Of a stretch of DNA of 64,000 nucleotides, positions 1 through 8,055 are shown one piece after another. The notes under the pieces are model-generated. The model was not told the DNA's origin, made no database searches, and saw only the letters and a program-made list of their open reading frames with translations. The stretch lies in assembly GCA_964346245.1 (NCBI GenBank), contig CAYFUF010000001.1, positions 62,001 through 126,000 on the forward strand, given 5' to 3'. Both the position numbers and the translations under genes were made by a program. The stretch comes from CAYFUF01 sp964346245 (GTDB lineage: Bacteria > Bacillota > Clostridia > Tissierellales > Peptoniphilaceae). How positions within the stretch are numbered: the stretch's first letter is position 1; every line of letters starts with the position of its first letter.

Positions 1-828
1 GCCCGCACCAATGATGGTATGAAGCTCATCGATAAAGACAATCACGTCATCGCGATTGATCAGCTCATCGATAGTATCATTGAGCCTCTGTTCGAAATCT
101 CCCCGGTATTTCGTTCCCGCCACCATACTGGCCATATCCAAGGAATAAACCGTCTTCTTCTTAATGATATCAGGAACTTCTCCCGTAACGATCCTTTGTG
201 CAAGTCCTTCTGCGATTGCCGTCTTCCCCACACCAGGTTCACCGATAAGTACAGGATTATTCTTCGTGCGGCGGGACAGAATTTGAACTACTCGGTTAAT
301 CTCTTTATCCCGGCCAATAATTGGATCAATCTTTCCATTCTTCGCTTGGTCATTCAAGTTGCTGCCGTAAGTGCTCAGATTTGTCTTCTCTTCGGATGCC
401 TTCTCCTCTTGGATGGCATTCACCAGATTGTGGTAAACCGATTGTTTGTTGACATCGGCAATCGTCAGCATCACTGCTGCTAGGCTAGTCCGATCATTCA
501 AAATAGCGAGAAGCACATATTCCGCATAGACTTCCTTCTCGCCATTTTGTTGGGCCATCTGCTGGGCCTGCTCAATCAGTCTGCGGGCCGAGCTAGATGC
601 ATGGGTAGCTGGTTGCGCAGAGCTTCCAATCTCCGAATTGCTCAGCACAACTTTTCGTAACGTATTATAATTTGCCCCAGCCTGAGTCAAGGCGTGGGTT
701 TCAGGTCCACCTGTTTTCAGCATCGCTAAAAGAAGGTGTTCCGAATCGATCACCTCATGGCGAAATGAAAAACTCTCTGCCGCTGCTGCTTGCATGAGGT
801 TTTGCATCGGTGTTCGCTTAAACTCCAT
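1..828 (-). CDS. clpC: ATP-dependent Clp protease ATPase subunit ClpC (partial, N-terminal 276 residues)
   Basis: ClpC is the AAA+ unfoldase that feeds substrates to ClpP in stress proteolysis. The reading frame is open to the window edge, so only the first 276 residues are visible. A Clp_N double repeat (about residues 1-145) is followed by the first AAA+ module, with Walker A GEPGVGKT near residues 197-204 and Walker B VIVFIDELHT near 263-272. The ATG lies inside the end of mcsA (11-bp overlap), so the two are probably translationally coupled. It is the last visible gene of the ctsR operon and is presumably repressed by CtsR at the box upstream of ctsR. The family is certain from the motifs; ClpC rather than ClpB or ClpE follows from the operon context. 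Confidence 0.93.
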   Translation of the reverse strand, partial: MEFKRTPMQNLMQAAAAESFSFRHEVIDSEHLLLAMLKTGGPETHALTQAGANYNTLRKVVLSNSEIGSSAQPATHASSSARRLIEQAQQMAQQNGEKEVYAEYVLLAILNDRTSLAAVMLTIADVNKQSVYHNLVNAIQEEKASEEKTNLSTYGSNLNDQAKNGKIDPIIGRDKEINRVVQILSRRTKNNPVLIGEPGVGKTAIAEGLAQRIVTGEVPDIIKKKTVYSLDMASMVAGTKYRGDFEQRLNDTIDELINRDDVIVFIDELHTIIGAG

Positions 829-1321
829 GTGGATTCTTCCTTTCTTCATTCATCCTAACGAGGGCGTCACCAATATCTGCTATCTCATCTCTTAGCTTGG
901 CACACTTCTCGTATTCCTCTTGTTCTAGGGCAATCTCTAAAGCCTCTACAGCTTCCGCCCTCTTCCTGCGCAAGCTCTTCAGCTGCTCATCGAAGGCAAT
1001 ATCCCTAGCGCTCTTCGCTTCGCTCTTAACAGGCTTCTCTTGGCTCTTCTTCTGGAAACTAAACTTCTCTTGCCCTGAGTGAGGATTTCGATTAACCTTA
1101 AACTCCATACTCTCGAAGAAGCCTCCTTCTTCAGCCTTCTCTAGCATTGCATTAAGCTGCTCACTCAGCATGACACCACCCCACTCTTGGGGCATGTTCT
1201 GCATCATCTCTTGTAACTTTTCTTTATAGCAAGAGGAGCACATCCTAATTTTCTGTGCCTCTCCATCAACAAAAACGACGATTTCTACAGAGGCATCATT
1301 GGAACAAAAATCACACTTCAT
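818..1321 (-). CDS. mcsA: McsA-like protein, zinc-finger and UVR-motif modulator of CtsR/ClpC
   Basis: The 167-residue protein begins with two CxxC pairs (C3/C6 and C28/C31), which probably bind zinc. It ends in a UvrB/UvrC-type (UVR) helical motif around residues 115-150 (LRRKRAEAVEALE and following). This is the McsA architecture. In Bacillus subtilis McsA activates the protein-arginine kinase McsB and helps inactivate CtsR. It lies between ctsR and clpC, overlapping clpC by 11 bp. The arginine kinase gene mcsB, normally next, is not present here, so the partner of this McsA is unclear; it may act directly on ClpC or CtsR, or mcsB may lie elsewhere. Confidence 0.88.
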   Translation of the reverse strand: MKCDFCSNDASVEIVVFVDGEAQKIRMCSSCYKEKLQEMMQNMPQEWGGVMLSEQLNAMLEKAEEGGFFESMEFKVNRNPHSGQEKFSFQKKSQEKPVKSEAKSARDIAFDEQLKSLRRKRAEAVEALEIALEQEEYEKCAKLRDEIADIGDALVRMNEERKNPHGV

Positions 1322-1403
1322 CTCATGTCTCCTTCTCTTTTCTTGTTAGCTATCCTAACTATTATCTACTGGGGATTGATAATTCTCATCCCTCTTTACT
1401 TTT

Positions 1404-1865
1404 CTACAATAAGAAGACGAGGAGCATATTCTTCATGATGCTCGCCCTCACATGGTTCCGGCTAGCCGCTGGAACACACCGCAAGGCATTGTCGTCTACC
1501 GCATGAATCATGATATCACGCTCCCTTGCATTCAAGGCTTCCTGTTCGTATAAAGCGTTCAATACATGCTTAGCCTTATCGCTGGTGATATCACTCTTAA
1601 TAACCTGATTGAGAAGGCCTTGTACTAAATCATCGTCCGGTATCTCCATCTTAGAGATACGAATATAACCTGCCCCTCCTCGTCTGGATTCAATATAATA
1701 CCCCTTGTAGGAGGTAAATCTTGATTTCAAAACGTAATTAATCTGCGAGGGCGCACAAGAAAAGCGCTCAGCTAGTTCATTGCGGCCTATCTCCAACGTT
1801 CCATCTTCACTTTTATCTAGTAAATCGAGCAAATAATGCTCGATTTTTCCTGTCAAACCTGACAT
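1404..1865 (-). CDS. ctsR: Transcriptional repressor CtsR of class III heat-shock genes
   Basis: CtsR is a dimeric winged-helix repressor of clp genes. The N-terminal half carries the DNA-binding region (LAERFSCAPSQINYVLKSRF) and the glycine-rich wing (ESRRGGAGYIRI); the C-terminal half is the dimer and McsA/ClpC-responsive domain, with the typical LNARERDIM stretch. I chose the ATG at 1865 because GGAGAG sits 5 nt upstream and the protein then starts at the usual family position; an in-frame ATG at 1886 would add seven residues but has only a weak ribosome site. It is first in the ctsR-mcsA-clpC operon and likely autoregulated through the CtsR box at 1941-1957. Confidence 0.93.
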   Translation of the reverse strand: MSGLTGKIEHYLLDLLDKSEDGTLEIGRNELAERFSCAPSQINYVLKSRFTSYKGYYIESRRGGAGYIRISKMEIPDDDLVQGLLNQVIKSDITSDKAKHVLNALYEQEALNARERDIMIHAVDDNALRCVPAASRNHVRASIMKNMLLVFLL

Positions 1866-1940
1866 ATTCTCTCCTATCCCAAACATTCCCCAAGAATCCC
1901 TAGTTAGATCCTATTCATTGAAAGTTGGAATGTATACTTT

Positions 1941-1957
1941 TCTGACCAACTTTGACC
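1941..1957 (-). promoter_or_regulatory. CtsR operator upstream of ctsR
   Basis: On the minus strand the sequence is GGTCAAA-GTT-GGTCAGA: two tandem heptads with a 3-nt spacer, one mismatch from the known CtsR consensus (RGTCAAA-NAN-RGTCAAA). It lies about 75 nt upstream of the ctsR start and just upstream of a TATACA that could be a -10 element, so binding should block the ctsR operon promoter. Confidence 0.85.
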
Positions 1958-1968
1958 TTTGTTAATAA

Positions 1969-1998
1969 AAAAATAGTTTCCTCAGAAACTATTTTTAG
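1969..1998 (-). terminator. Intrinsic terminator after the lipoprotein gene
   Basis: A perfect 12-bp stem (1969-1980 with 1985-1996, loop CTCA) is followed on the minus strand by a T-rich tract. It ends the transcript of the peptide/lipoprotein pair just before the ctsR promoter region. Confidence 0.85.
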
Positions 1999-2021
1999 TT
2001 TACTATCTTTTACCTTGACTG

Positions 2022-2970
2022 TCAATCACATATCTTTCTGAGCGCTCGAAAGAAGAAAAAGCTAAACTCAATTGGCAGAACTAATAAAGCAAATACATTA
2101 ATAAAAAGGCCTGAATCATCTAAAGCAACCATTTCATAAGGCTGCAAGATATAAAGACCTAAGGTATATACATTACCCGCAAAAGTAGTGGTAATTGGTG
2201 GCTTGCCATAGTTATCTCTTAACTCTCGTAACAGATCTAGATTGTCCCAAAGATTAGGTTGTATGTCAGAAGCAGAGAAGCCAAGATTGTCAACAGCAGC
2301 TTTATTATAGGCTGTAGAAAACATCGACGGTAGGAAGGTAGATAAACCATATACTTCCCCATCAACAGATGCTAGGGCTAAATTCGTACTGCTAACTACC
2401 CGCTTCAAATCAGCGCCTTTATCCGTAGCCAAAAAATCTGTCAGAGGATACAGTAGGCCTTGGTCAACATAGGATTTATATACATTAATTGGACTGTCGT
2501 AAAAGGAACTAGATATGCTCACCAAATCTACTTTTTCGTTTTTCTGCATTTTATCGAGCAAATCCTGTTTTGTAGATGGGAAGCCCTCAATGCGGACCCT
2601 GTAGTTCACATCCTTATTCTCTAGAATGGTGTTTAATCTCTCCTCCCACACAGCTGTAAGTTCATCTACGACACTAATCTCTCCCTCATATTCAACTTCA
2701 TATGGCTCAGCAATCAACCAGACAATCTCTACGATAGCCTCTTTGTTTACTATCTCCGTATTGTCTGAAGAGTTAGTAACATAATCATCACTAGCAACTA
2801 CCCCTTCTTGATTTGGTGGTTTCATAACAGTACTAGAAGAGTCTTCTGTCATTTCAGACGAATAATTACTATCCGCACTCTCCTGGTCACTACACGAAAA
2901 AAGCATACTCGCCAAAACAAAGCAAAATGACTAAGATGCTTAGATTTCCTTTGTGAATGATCTTTCTCAT
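2022..2970 (-). pseudogene. Extracellular solute-binding-like lipoprotein, frameshifted in the signal peptide and short at the C terminus
   Basis: The longest uninterrupted frame (TTG at 2915) gives 297 residues starting right at a lipobox (MLFSC), with no signal-peptide n- and h-region. Just upstream an ATG at 2970, with GGAGG before it, opens a typical signal peptide in another frame that stops soon after. Dropping one base from the four-A run at 2914-2917 joins the two frames into a complete lipoprotein signal ending LASMLFSC. The body has an ABC-type solute-binding look (VDLVSISSSFYDSP, GLLYPLTDFLATD, DGEVYGLSTF, TAYNKAAVDNLG). It ends after about 300 residues, short of the roughly 420 usual for family 1 binding proteins, in a hydrophobic tail (FALLVLPIEFSFFFF). 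No permease or ATPase gene is nearby. It starts 1 nt after the stop of the secreted peptide gene. A sequencing error in the A-run cannot be excluded. Confidence 0.6.
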
Positions 2971-2971
2971 T

Positions 2972-3226
2972 TTAGTTGCCTCCGTAAGAAAAAGAATGGT
3001 GGTAACCATACTGACTATAATACACTTTAGCTGTGCCTGAAGGATATGTTGAAGAATTACGCTCAGTCACTGAATGGTTGCTTTGCGTAGTACTGCAAGA
3101 AACACGAATTAAGTATCTTCCTACTTCATTACTAGAACTACCCGCATAAACCTGTGAGGGAATTACCGTTATAAATAACGCTGCGGCCAACAGAATGCCG
3201 CCAATTTTCTTAACAAACTTTGGCAT
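2972..3226 (-). CDS. Small secreted peptide, Ser/Tyr/His-rich (possible bacteriocin-like peptide)
   Basis: An 84-residue protein with a clear Sec signal peptide (basic MPKFVKK, hydrophobic core, cleavage after VYA around residue 28), leaving a mature peptide of about 56 residues. The mature part is rich in Ser, Tyr, Gly and His and ends SQYGYHHSFSYGGN; it has a single cysteine. The start has a good ribosome site (GGAGG). The stop lies 1 nt before the ATG of the lipoprotein, whose own ribosome site falls inside the last codons, so the two are co-translated. I do not recognise the family. The size, signal peptide and aromatic C terminus loosely recall lactococcin-972-type peptides, but that is a guess. 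The gene follows the terminator of the EF-G gene and must have its own promoter. Confidence 0.7.
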   Translation of the reverse strand: MPKFVKKIGGILLAAALFITVIPSQVYAGSSSNEVGRYLIRVSCSTTQSNHSVTERNSSTYPSGTAKVYYSQYGYHHSFSYGGN

Positions 3227-3395
3227 AGTATTACCTCCGAACCGTGAAGAATCTCACTTCTTTATAAATCATATCGCAAAAATCACTTGTTAATTAAATT
3301 TAATCCAAGCTTAATATTTGTATAGATTATCTCAATAACTTATTTTACGCTCATCGCATCCATTGCTAAATCAATAAAGCAGGCACACCTAAAAA

Positions 3396-3426
3396 ACCAG
3401 AGATGAATGTCTCATTCATCTCTGGT
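3396..3426 (-). terminator. Intrinsic terminator after the EF-G-like gene
   Basis: A perfect 14-bp stem with a 3-nt loop, followed on the minus strand by six T residues, 24 bp after the stop codon of the EF-G-like gene. Confidence 0.92.
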
Positions 3427-3449
3427 CTTCATTCCTTTATTTACAACGT

Positions 3450-5504
3450 TTACTCTTCCTTACTCTTTTCAATAATCTCATCTTGGAGGGCCTTAGGCAC
3501 CTGTTCATAACGCACAAACTCTGTTGCGAAGAAGCCGCGACCTTGGGTCATTGAACGAAGATCGATTGCATATTCTGCCATCTCTGCTGCAGGAGCTTCT
3601 GCAGAAACCACTTGGTTACCGTATTCATCTGGGTTCATACCTAAAATACGGCCTCTGCGCTTATTCATGTCTCCCATGATGTCGCCCAAGTAGGTATCGG
3701 GAATAGTAATCTCATAAGAGTTAATTGGCTCAAGAAGGATTGGGTCTGCTTCCTCAATTCCTTTTTTAAAGGCAATCTGAGCGGCCAGTTTGAAGGCCAT
3801 CTCGTTGGAGTCTACCGCATGATAAGAACCATCATAAAGGGTTGCCTTAATACCCGTTACCGGATATCCAGCTAGGGGGCCCTTAACCATTGCTTCTTCT
3901 AAGCCCTTTTCAATAGCTGGGAAGTAGTTCTTTGGTACTGAACCACCAAAGACTTCCTCTGCAAAAACGAAGCCTTCTTCGATCGGTTCGAAACGGATAT
4001 AGACATCGCCGAACTGTCCTGCACCACCAGACTGCTTCTTGTGGCGGCCCTGAACGTCGCTCTTTCCTTTGATTGTTTCACGGTAAGCGGTAATCAAAGG
4101 TACACGGTGGGTATTTACACCATAGGTTTTCTCAAGCTTGCGCATCATAGCTTCTAGCTGAACGTTACCAATACCATGAAGTAGCAACTGGTTGGTCTCT
4201 GGATTTCGTTCTACGATAAAAGTAGGTTCCTCTTCTTGAAGTTTCTGTAGTGAGGGTCCTAGCTTATCTTCATCGTGCTTATCATTTGCTTCGATAGCAA
4301 AGGTGAGTGTGGATTCAGGGAACTTAAAGGGTTTGTATTCCATCTTGTTATCTGAATCACCAATTGTGTCTCCTGTATGGGTAAAGTCGAGCTTAGAGAA
4401 AGCCCCGATATCGCCCACAACAACACGGTCAGTATCAATCTGTTCCTTACCTCTCATGTAGAAGAGGTTAGCGGCCTTGTCTTTTCTGCCTTGGGTAATA
4501 TTGAAGATGTCGCGATCTTTCCTTACTTCTCCAGTAACAACCTTGAATAAAGATATCTTTCCTACGTAAGGATCGACGATTGTCTTAAAGACAACAGCAC
4601 TGGTTGGTTGGTCGCTCGTTGCTGCAGGGACTTCACCCTCAACTGGGCGGAAACCAGAGTGTGCTCTTTCATCGTTAGGTGCGGGCATATACTTGACAAT
4701 ACAGTCAAGGAGCAAATCGATACCTGCGCCCGAAGAAGTTCCAGCGATAAGAGGAACACAAGAGCCATTAAGCATTGCTGTCGTCATTCCCTTATTGATC
4801 TCTTCCGTTGTGAAGGTTTCACCGTTGAAATACTTCTCCATCAAGTCATCGTCCGTCATGGCGATGAGCTCAACAACTTCATCATAGGCTGCTTCCATTT
4901 CAGCTACACGGATTTCTGGAATTTCAACCTCAGTCTTGTTAAATCCATCATATTTATAAGCTTTTTTATCGATAATATCGATTAAACCCTCGAAGCTTTC
5001 ACCCATACCTAAGGTTAGGGTTAGTGGAACTACTTTCTTACCGAATTGTTGATGGAGATCAGAGATATTAACGTTAAAGTCAACCCCTTCCTTATCCATC
5101 TTGTTCAAGAAGATAACACGTGGTAACTCAATTTTTTCGGCATAGTTCCAGTTAAGCTCCGTACCTACTTCGATGCCTTGTGCCGCATCCATGACGAGTA
5201 GAGCAGATTCCGCTGCACGCATGGAGCTAATCACCTGGCTCTCAAAGTCAAAGTATCCAGGAGTATCGATGATATTAATTTTATTCTCTTTCCACTCTAG
5301 AGGTAGTACGCTTAGATTGATTGAAATCCCTCTAGCTATTTCTTCTTTGTCATAGTCTGAAACAGTATTTCCTTGCTCTTTGGAACCCATTCTGGAAATT
5401 GATTTCGCCTCGTATAACATTGCTTCTGATAATTCCGTTTTTCCAGAACCACTATGGCCAACCAAAGCTACATTTCTTATCTGTTCCGTCTCAAACCTCT
5501 TCAT
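3450..5504 (-). CDS. Elongation factor G-like translational GTPase (EF-G paralogue)
   Basis: A 684-residue translational GTPase with P-loop GHSGSGKT near residue 16, switch II DTPGYFDF, and NKMDKE for guanine recognition, followed by EF-G domains II to V. The P-loop GHSGSGKT instead of AHIDAGKT, and the SDYDKEEIARGISI stretch, mark the FusA2/EF-G-II paralogue group, not the housekeeping fusA of the str operon. Its role is less certain; homologues have ribosome-dependent or recycling-related functions. The ATG at 5504 has AGGAGG upstream; a longer frame to 5564 adds 20 residues with no family similarity. It is monocistronic between tRNA-Arg and a strong terminator. Confidence 0.85.
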   Translation of the reverse strand: MKRFETEQIRNVALVGHSGSGKTELSEAMLYEAKSISRMGSKEQGNTVSDYDKEEIARGISINLSVLPLEWKENKINIIDTPGYFDFESQVISSMRAAESALLVMDAAQGIEVGTELNWNYAEKIELPRVIFLNKMDKEGVDFNVNISDLHQQFGKKVVPLTLTLGMGESFEGLIDIIDKKAYKYDGFNKTEVEIPEIRVAEMEAAYDEVVELIAMTDDDLMEKYFNGETFTTEEINKGMTTAMLNGSCVPLIAGTSSGAGIDLLLDCIVKYMPAPNDERAHSGFRPVEGEVPAATSDQPTSAVVFKTIVDPYVGKISLFKVVTGEVRKDRDIFNITQGRKDKAANLFYMRGKEQIDTDRVVVGDIGAFSKLDFTHTGDTIGDSDNKMEYKPFKFPESTLTFAIEANDKHDEDKLGPSLQKLQEEEPTFIVERNPETNQLLLHGIGNVQLEAMMRKLEKTYGVNTHRVPLITAYRETIKGKSDVQGRHKKQSGGAGQFGDVYIRFEPIEEGFVFAEEVFGGSVPKNYFPAIEKGLEEAMVKGPLAGYPVTGIKATLYDGSYHAVDSNEMAFKLAAQIAFKKGIEEADPILLEPINSYEITIPDTYLGDIMGDMNKRRGRILGMNPDEYGNQVVSAEAPAAEMAEYAIDLRSMTQGRGFFATEFVRYEQVPKALQDEIIEKSKEE

Positions 5505-5699
5505 AAGACAACCTCCTATACTATTTTCTTTCTCCATGATAGCATAAAAACGTTTGCAATTCATCTATTTTACTAGACTTCCCAGACTTCTTCCCTATAG
5601 GGATTCACAGGGGACTCCTCTTGCCCCTTAGTGGATGTAGGCAACCCAGACAAGCACAAAAACTATTGACCGTTATGTATTGAAAAGAGCCCAAAACAA

Positions 5700-5735
5700 A
5701 AGAATGTGCTCCACCTTAGTGATCAGCACATTCTT
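5700..5735 (-). terminator. Terminator after tRNA-Arg(CCU)
   Basis: An 11-bp perfect stem (5700-5710 with 5725-5735) followed on the minus strand by TTTTGTTTT, just downstream of the tRNA. Confidence 0.8.
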
Positions 5736-5741
5736 AGTAAC

Positions 5742-5815
5742 CGTTGCAAGAAGGATTCGAACCCTCGGCCTTCCCCTTAGGAGGGGGACGCTCTATCCAC
5801 CTGAGCTATTGCAAC
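5742..5815 (-). tRNA. tRNA-Arg (anticodon CCU)
   Basis: A full cloverleaf can be drawn: 7-bp acceptor stem GTTGCAA/TTGCAAC, D-arm starting TAGCTCAGGTGGATAGAGC, anticodon stem TCCCC/GGGGA with loop CTCCTAA, and a T-arm GAGGGTTCGAATCCTTC. Anticodon CCT reads AGG. The discriminator base is G and CCA is not encoded. Confidence 0.95.
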
Positions 5816-5822
5816 CTATTGT

Positions 5823-5856
5823 TGATAGGAGGATGGAGTTTTCCACCCGCCTATCA
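5823..5856 (-). other. Hairpin between the carboxypeptidase gene and tRNA-Arg
   Basis: TGATAGG (5823-5829) pairs with CCTATCA (5850-5856), and the interior extends the stem with two mismatches to a GTTT loop. There is no T-run on the minus strand, so it is more likely an mRNA 3'-end or processing structure than an intrinsic terminator. Confidence 0.45.
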
Positions 5857-5880
5857 TTAATTGTTAAATAAAGTAAATCT

Positions 5881-7110
5881 TTACTGGAAGAGTTGAACAA
5901 GGAAACCAAAGAAAGATTCGAAAGCTCGCTGTAAACGAACACTCCATGATGCTGCTGTTGTTTCGCTATGAGCTACGATGTCGATTTTCTTAATGGGCTG
6001 CTCGTTCTGGTAAATGTAGATGGAACCGAAGACCTGTTGGGCTTCTGTTGGCGCCTTCACATTCTCATAAATCTCATAGCGAATATCAGGAATGGTGTTG
6101 GCGTAAGTGATTGTCGTGAAACTCTCTGCTGGATAAAGGACAACCGATCCTTCGTTGGCCGTTGGCATGTCGTAACGGGTAACGGGAATGTTGGCATCCA
6201 CTAGCTCTTGCTCAGAGAAAGATCCAGCTGCAAAGTCAACCAGTTCTTTAGTCGTCCGCCATCTCTGGTCGGAATCCTCTGCTCCTATTACGATGGTAAT
6301 GACATCAAAATCTGCATTAGCATTGGTTTGGGCAAGGTCGAAGACACCGGTGAAACAGTATCCCGCTTCATTAGTTGTACCCGTTTTCAAGCCAAGCATG
6401 CCTGGAATGCCGTCCATGTAACGTTTGATCGTTGAATCGACCACGTATCCTCTCTCCCTCTCCTCGATAACCCGAATGTGTACGTAGTCAAGGGTTTCAG
6501 GATACTCTTTAATGACTAGACTAGTCAATTCAAAAAGATCTCGAGCTGACATGGAATTCATAGTTCCGTCTAATGCAGTGTAACCAGAAGCGTTCGTAAA
6601 ACTTGACTCATAGAGGCCTAGCTCTTCCGCCTTTTGGTTCATCCGTTGAACGAAGGCTTCTTCGGACCCAGACAGGTGCTCTGCAAGCGCAACAGCGGCA
6701 TCGTTGCCGGAGACGACCATTAGGGCTGTCAAGAGATCGGCTACGCTCTTTTCCATACCGACTTCTAAGCCGTAGTTAGACGACTCCCAGTTATTGTAGT
6801 AGGCAGCTGATTCGGAAATGGTGACAATATCTGTGGTCGCAATCTCACCATTTGTAATTGCTTCCTTGATGAGGTAGTAGGTCATAATTTTTGACATAGA
6901 AGCGATCGGATAAGACTGGTCGATCCCTTTTTCTAAGAGTATCTTGCCAGACTCTGGCTCACCAATGAGCATGGTAGGAATCTCATCATAAAAAGTAAAA
7001 TGCTGGTCGAGACCTGGTATATCCGTATCTTCCGCCAAGGCTGGAGAAAGAGGCTGAAAAATCATCAGAATCGATAAGATGAATGCTAATAAGGTTGATG
7101 TCTTTTTCAT
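5881..7110 (-). CDS. Serine-type D-alanyl-D-alanine carboxypeptidase (DacA/DacF family, PBP5-like)
   Basis: This secreted low-molecular-weight penicillin-binding protein trims the terminal D-Ala from peptidoglycan stem peptides. A signal peptide (residues 1-26, ending ALA) precedes a peptidase S11 domain with all three active-site motifs: SMSK (S71, K74), SGN (134-136) and KTG (242-244). The last 20 residues (VRLQRAFESFFGFLVQLF) form the amphipathic membrane anchor typical of PBP5. The 409-residue length is normal. Its ATG overlaps the stop of the upstream adenylyltransferase-like gene by 4 bp (ATGA), so the two form an operon. Confidence 0.93.
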   Translation of the reverse strand: MKKTSTLLAFILSILMIFQPLSPALAEDTDIPGLDQHFTFYDEIPTMLIGEPESGKILLEKGIDQSYPIASMSKIMTYYLIKEAITNGEIATTDIVTISESAAYYNNWESSNYGLEVGMEKSVADLLTALMVVSGNDAAVALAEHLSGSEEAFVQRMNQKAEELGLYESSFTNASGYTALDGTMNSMSARDLFELTSLVIKEYPETLDYVHIRVIEERERGYVVDSTIKRYMDGIPGMLGLKTGTTNEAGYCFTGVFDLAQTNANADFDVITIVIGAEDSDQRWRTTKELVDFAAGSFSEQELVDANIPVTRYDMPTANEGSVVLYPAESFTTITYANTIPDIRYEIYENVKAPTEAQQVFGSIYIYQNEQPIKKIDIVAHSETTAASWSVRLQRAFESFFGFLVQLFQ

Positions 7111-7934
7111 CTATTTTCCTCCCAAAGTTTGCGGAATAATTTCAATAAGTTAACGTCCATTTCTTTAGGATACTCCACTTGGACTTTTCCGGCTAGCGCT
7201 AAGCCCATTTTTCGAAAGAGCACACAAGACTTGAAGACGCCATCCCACAGATCTTTCTTATTTGTGCGTACATAGGTTTCAACGAGGTAGTCGTAATCTT
7301 CCTCTTTAAGATAGGCGTTTAGGTTAACTCTGTCCTGACCAGGGTTTAGCGTGAATTCACTCTCTGCCGATACGGAGCTTTCCACCATATGGATTAAGGG
7401 AACTCGTGCGCGGTCTAAGGCAATCTGGGCAGCTAAAAGGTCGTTGTGGTCTAGGTACATAACTACATCGGTAATTTCAGTAAAAAAGGAATCGCAGTAG
7501 TGTAGGAAGGTTTCTTCACTAGGCTTCTTAATCCGTCTGCTCAAATCGGTCGGCTTCTTTCTTGCCCCGTACTCATTATCCTTATCTAGGACAATTTCAC
7601 ATAAAGTATCTTTCTCAAGGATGCCCTTCATCTCATCAGGAGTGACTAAACAAATATTGAACCTCGTCCTATCTTCAAAGAGCAAGCGGATAAAAGGCTT
7701 GCCTTTTCGGATGTAGCGGGAGTCTTGTAGGAGGTCGCCTAAATCTAAAGTAGCCCAGCTGATCTGCTCTACGTAGAGCTCTGGTTCATTGACAGCGACC
7801 AGCCACTCGTAGACCGCATCCTTGTTTTGGACTGCAGCATTATTCACTCTGTTTCCCGTCAGCACAACTAGCTTTATGCGATTTTGATTGCTTGCCCAGG
7901 TGACAAATGCTGATGTCTTTTCCTTATCTACCAT
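7107..7934 (-). CDS. Aminoglycoside 6-adenylyltransferase (AadK/ANT(6)) homologue with missing catalytic residues
   Basis: This 275-residue protein follows the AadK fold end to end: an N-terminal nucleotidyltransferase region (RIKLVVLTGNRVN), LLFEDRTRFNICLV, IVLDKD, then the helical half with FLHYCDSFF and CVLFRKMGLALAGKVQVEYP. In active enzymes the core is GSR...DxD...D. Here the serine is asparagine (GNR, N28), the second Asp of DxD is Val (D39-A-V41), and the third carboxylate (in FED...VDL of AadK) is Asn (N93). These changes predict loss of adenylyl transfer, so resistance should not be inferred. It overlaps the carboxypeptidase by 4 bp, suggesting an envelope-linked or regulatory role, which is inference. 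Confidence 0.75.
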   Translation of the reverse strand: MVDKEKTSAFVTWASNQNRIKLVVLTGNRVNNAAVQNKDAVYEWLVAVNEPELYVEQISWATLDLGDLLQDSRYIRKGKPFIRLLFEDRTRFNICLVTPDEMKGILEKDTLCEIVLDKDNEYGARKKPTDLSRRIKKPSEETFLHYCDSFFTEITDVVMYLDHNDLLAAQIALDRARVPLIHMVESSVSAESEFTLNPGQDRVNLNAYLKEEDYDYLVETYVRTNKKDLWDGVFKSCVLFRKMGLALAGKVQVEYPKEMDVNLLKLFRKLWEENR

Positions 7935-8012
7935 GATAACCCCCTATCTAACTACTAAGTATACTATAACTTTACTGGGATTTGTCTAGAAGCGCTTAGA
8001 AATTTCATGAAA

Positions 8013-8044
8013 AAAGCCGACTCGCCGCAAGACAAGTCGGCTTT
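8013..8044 (-). terminator. Intrinsic terminator after hppA
   Basis: A 10-bp stem AAAGCCGACT/AGTCGGCTTT with a T-run on the minus strand, 12 bp after the hppA stop codon. Confidence 0.9.
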
Positions 8045-8055
8045 GAGTATTCAAC

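Noticed and set aside
19..483. Open reading frame of 154 residues on the plus strand
   Set aside because: It is the antisense of clpC; the minus strand shows Clp_N repeats and Walker motifs, while this frame has no family features.
7107..7934. Functional streptomycin resistance gene (aadK)
   Set aside because: Homology is clear, but three catalytic positions are substituted, so resistance is not supported.
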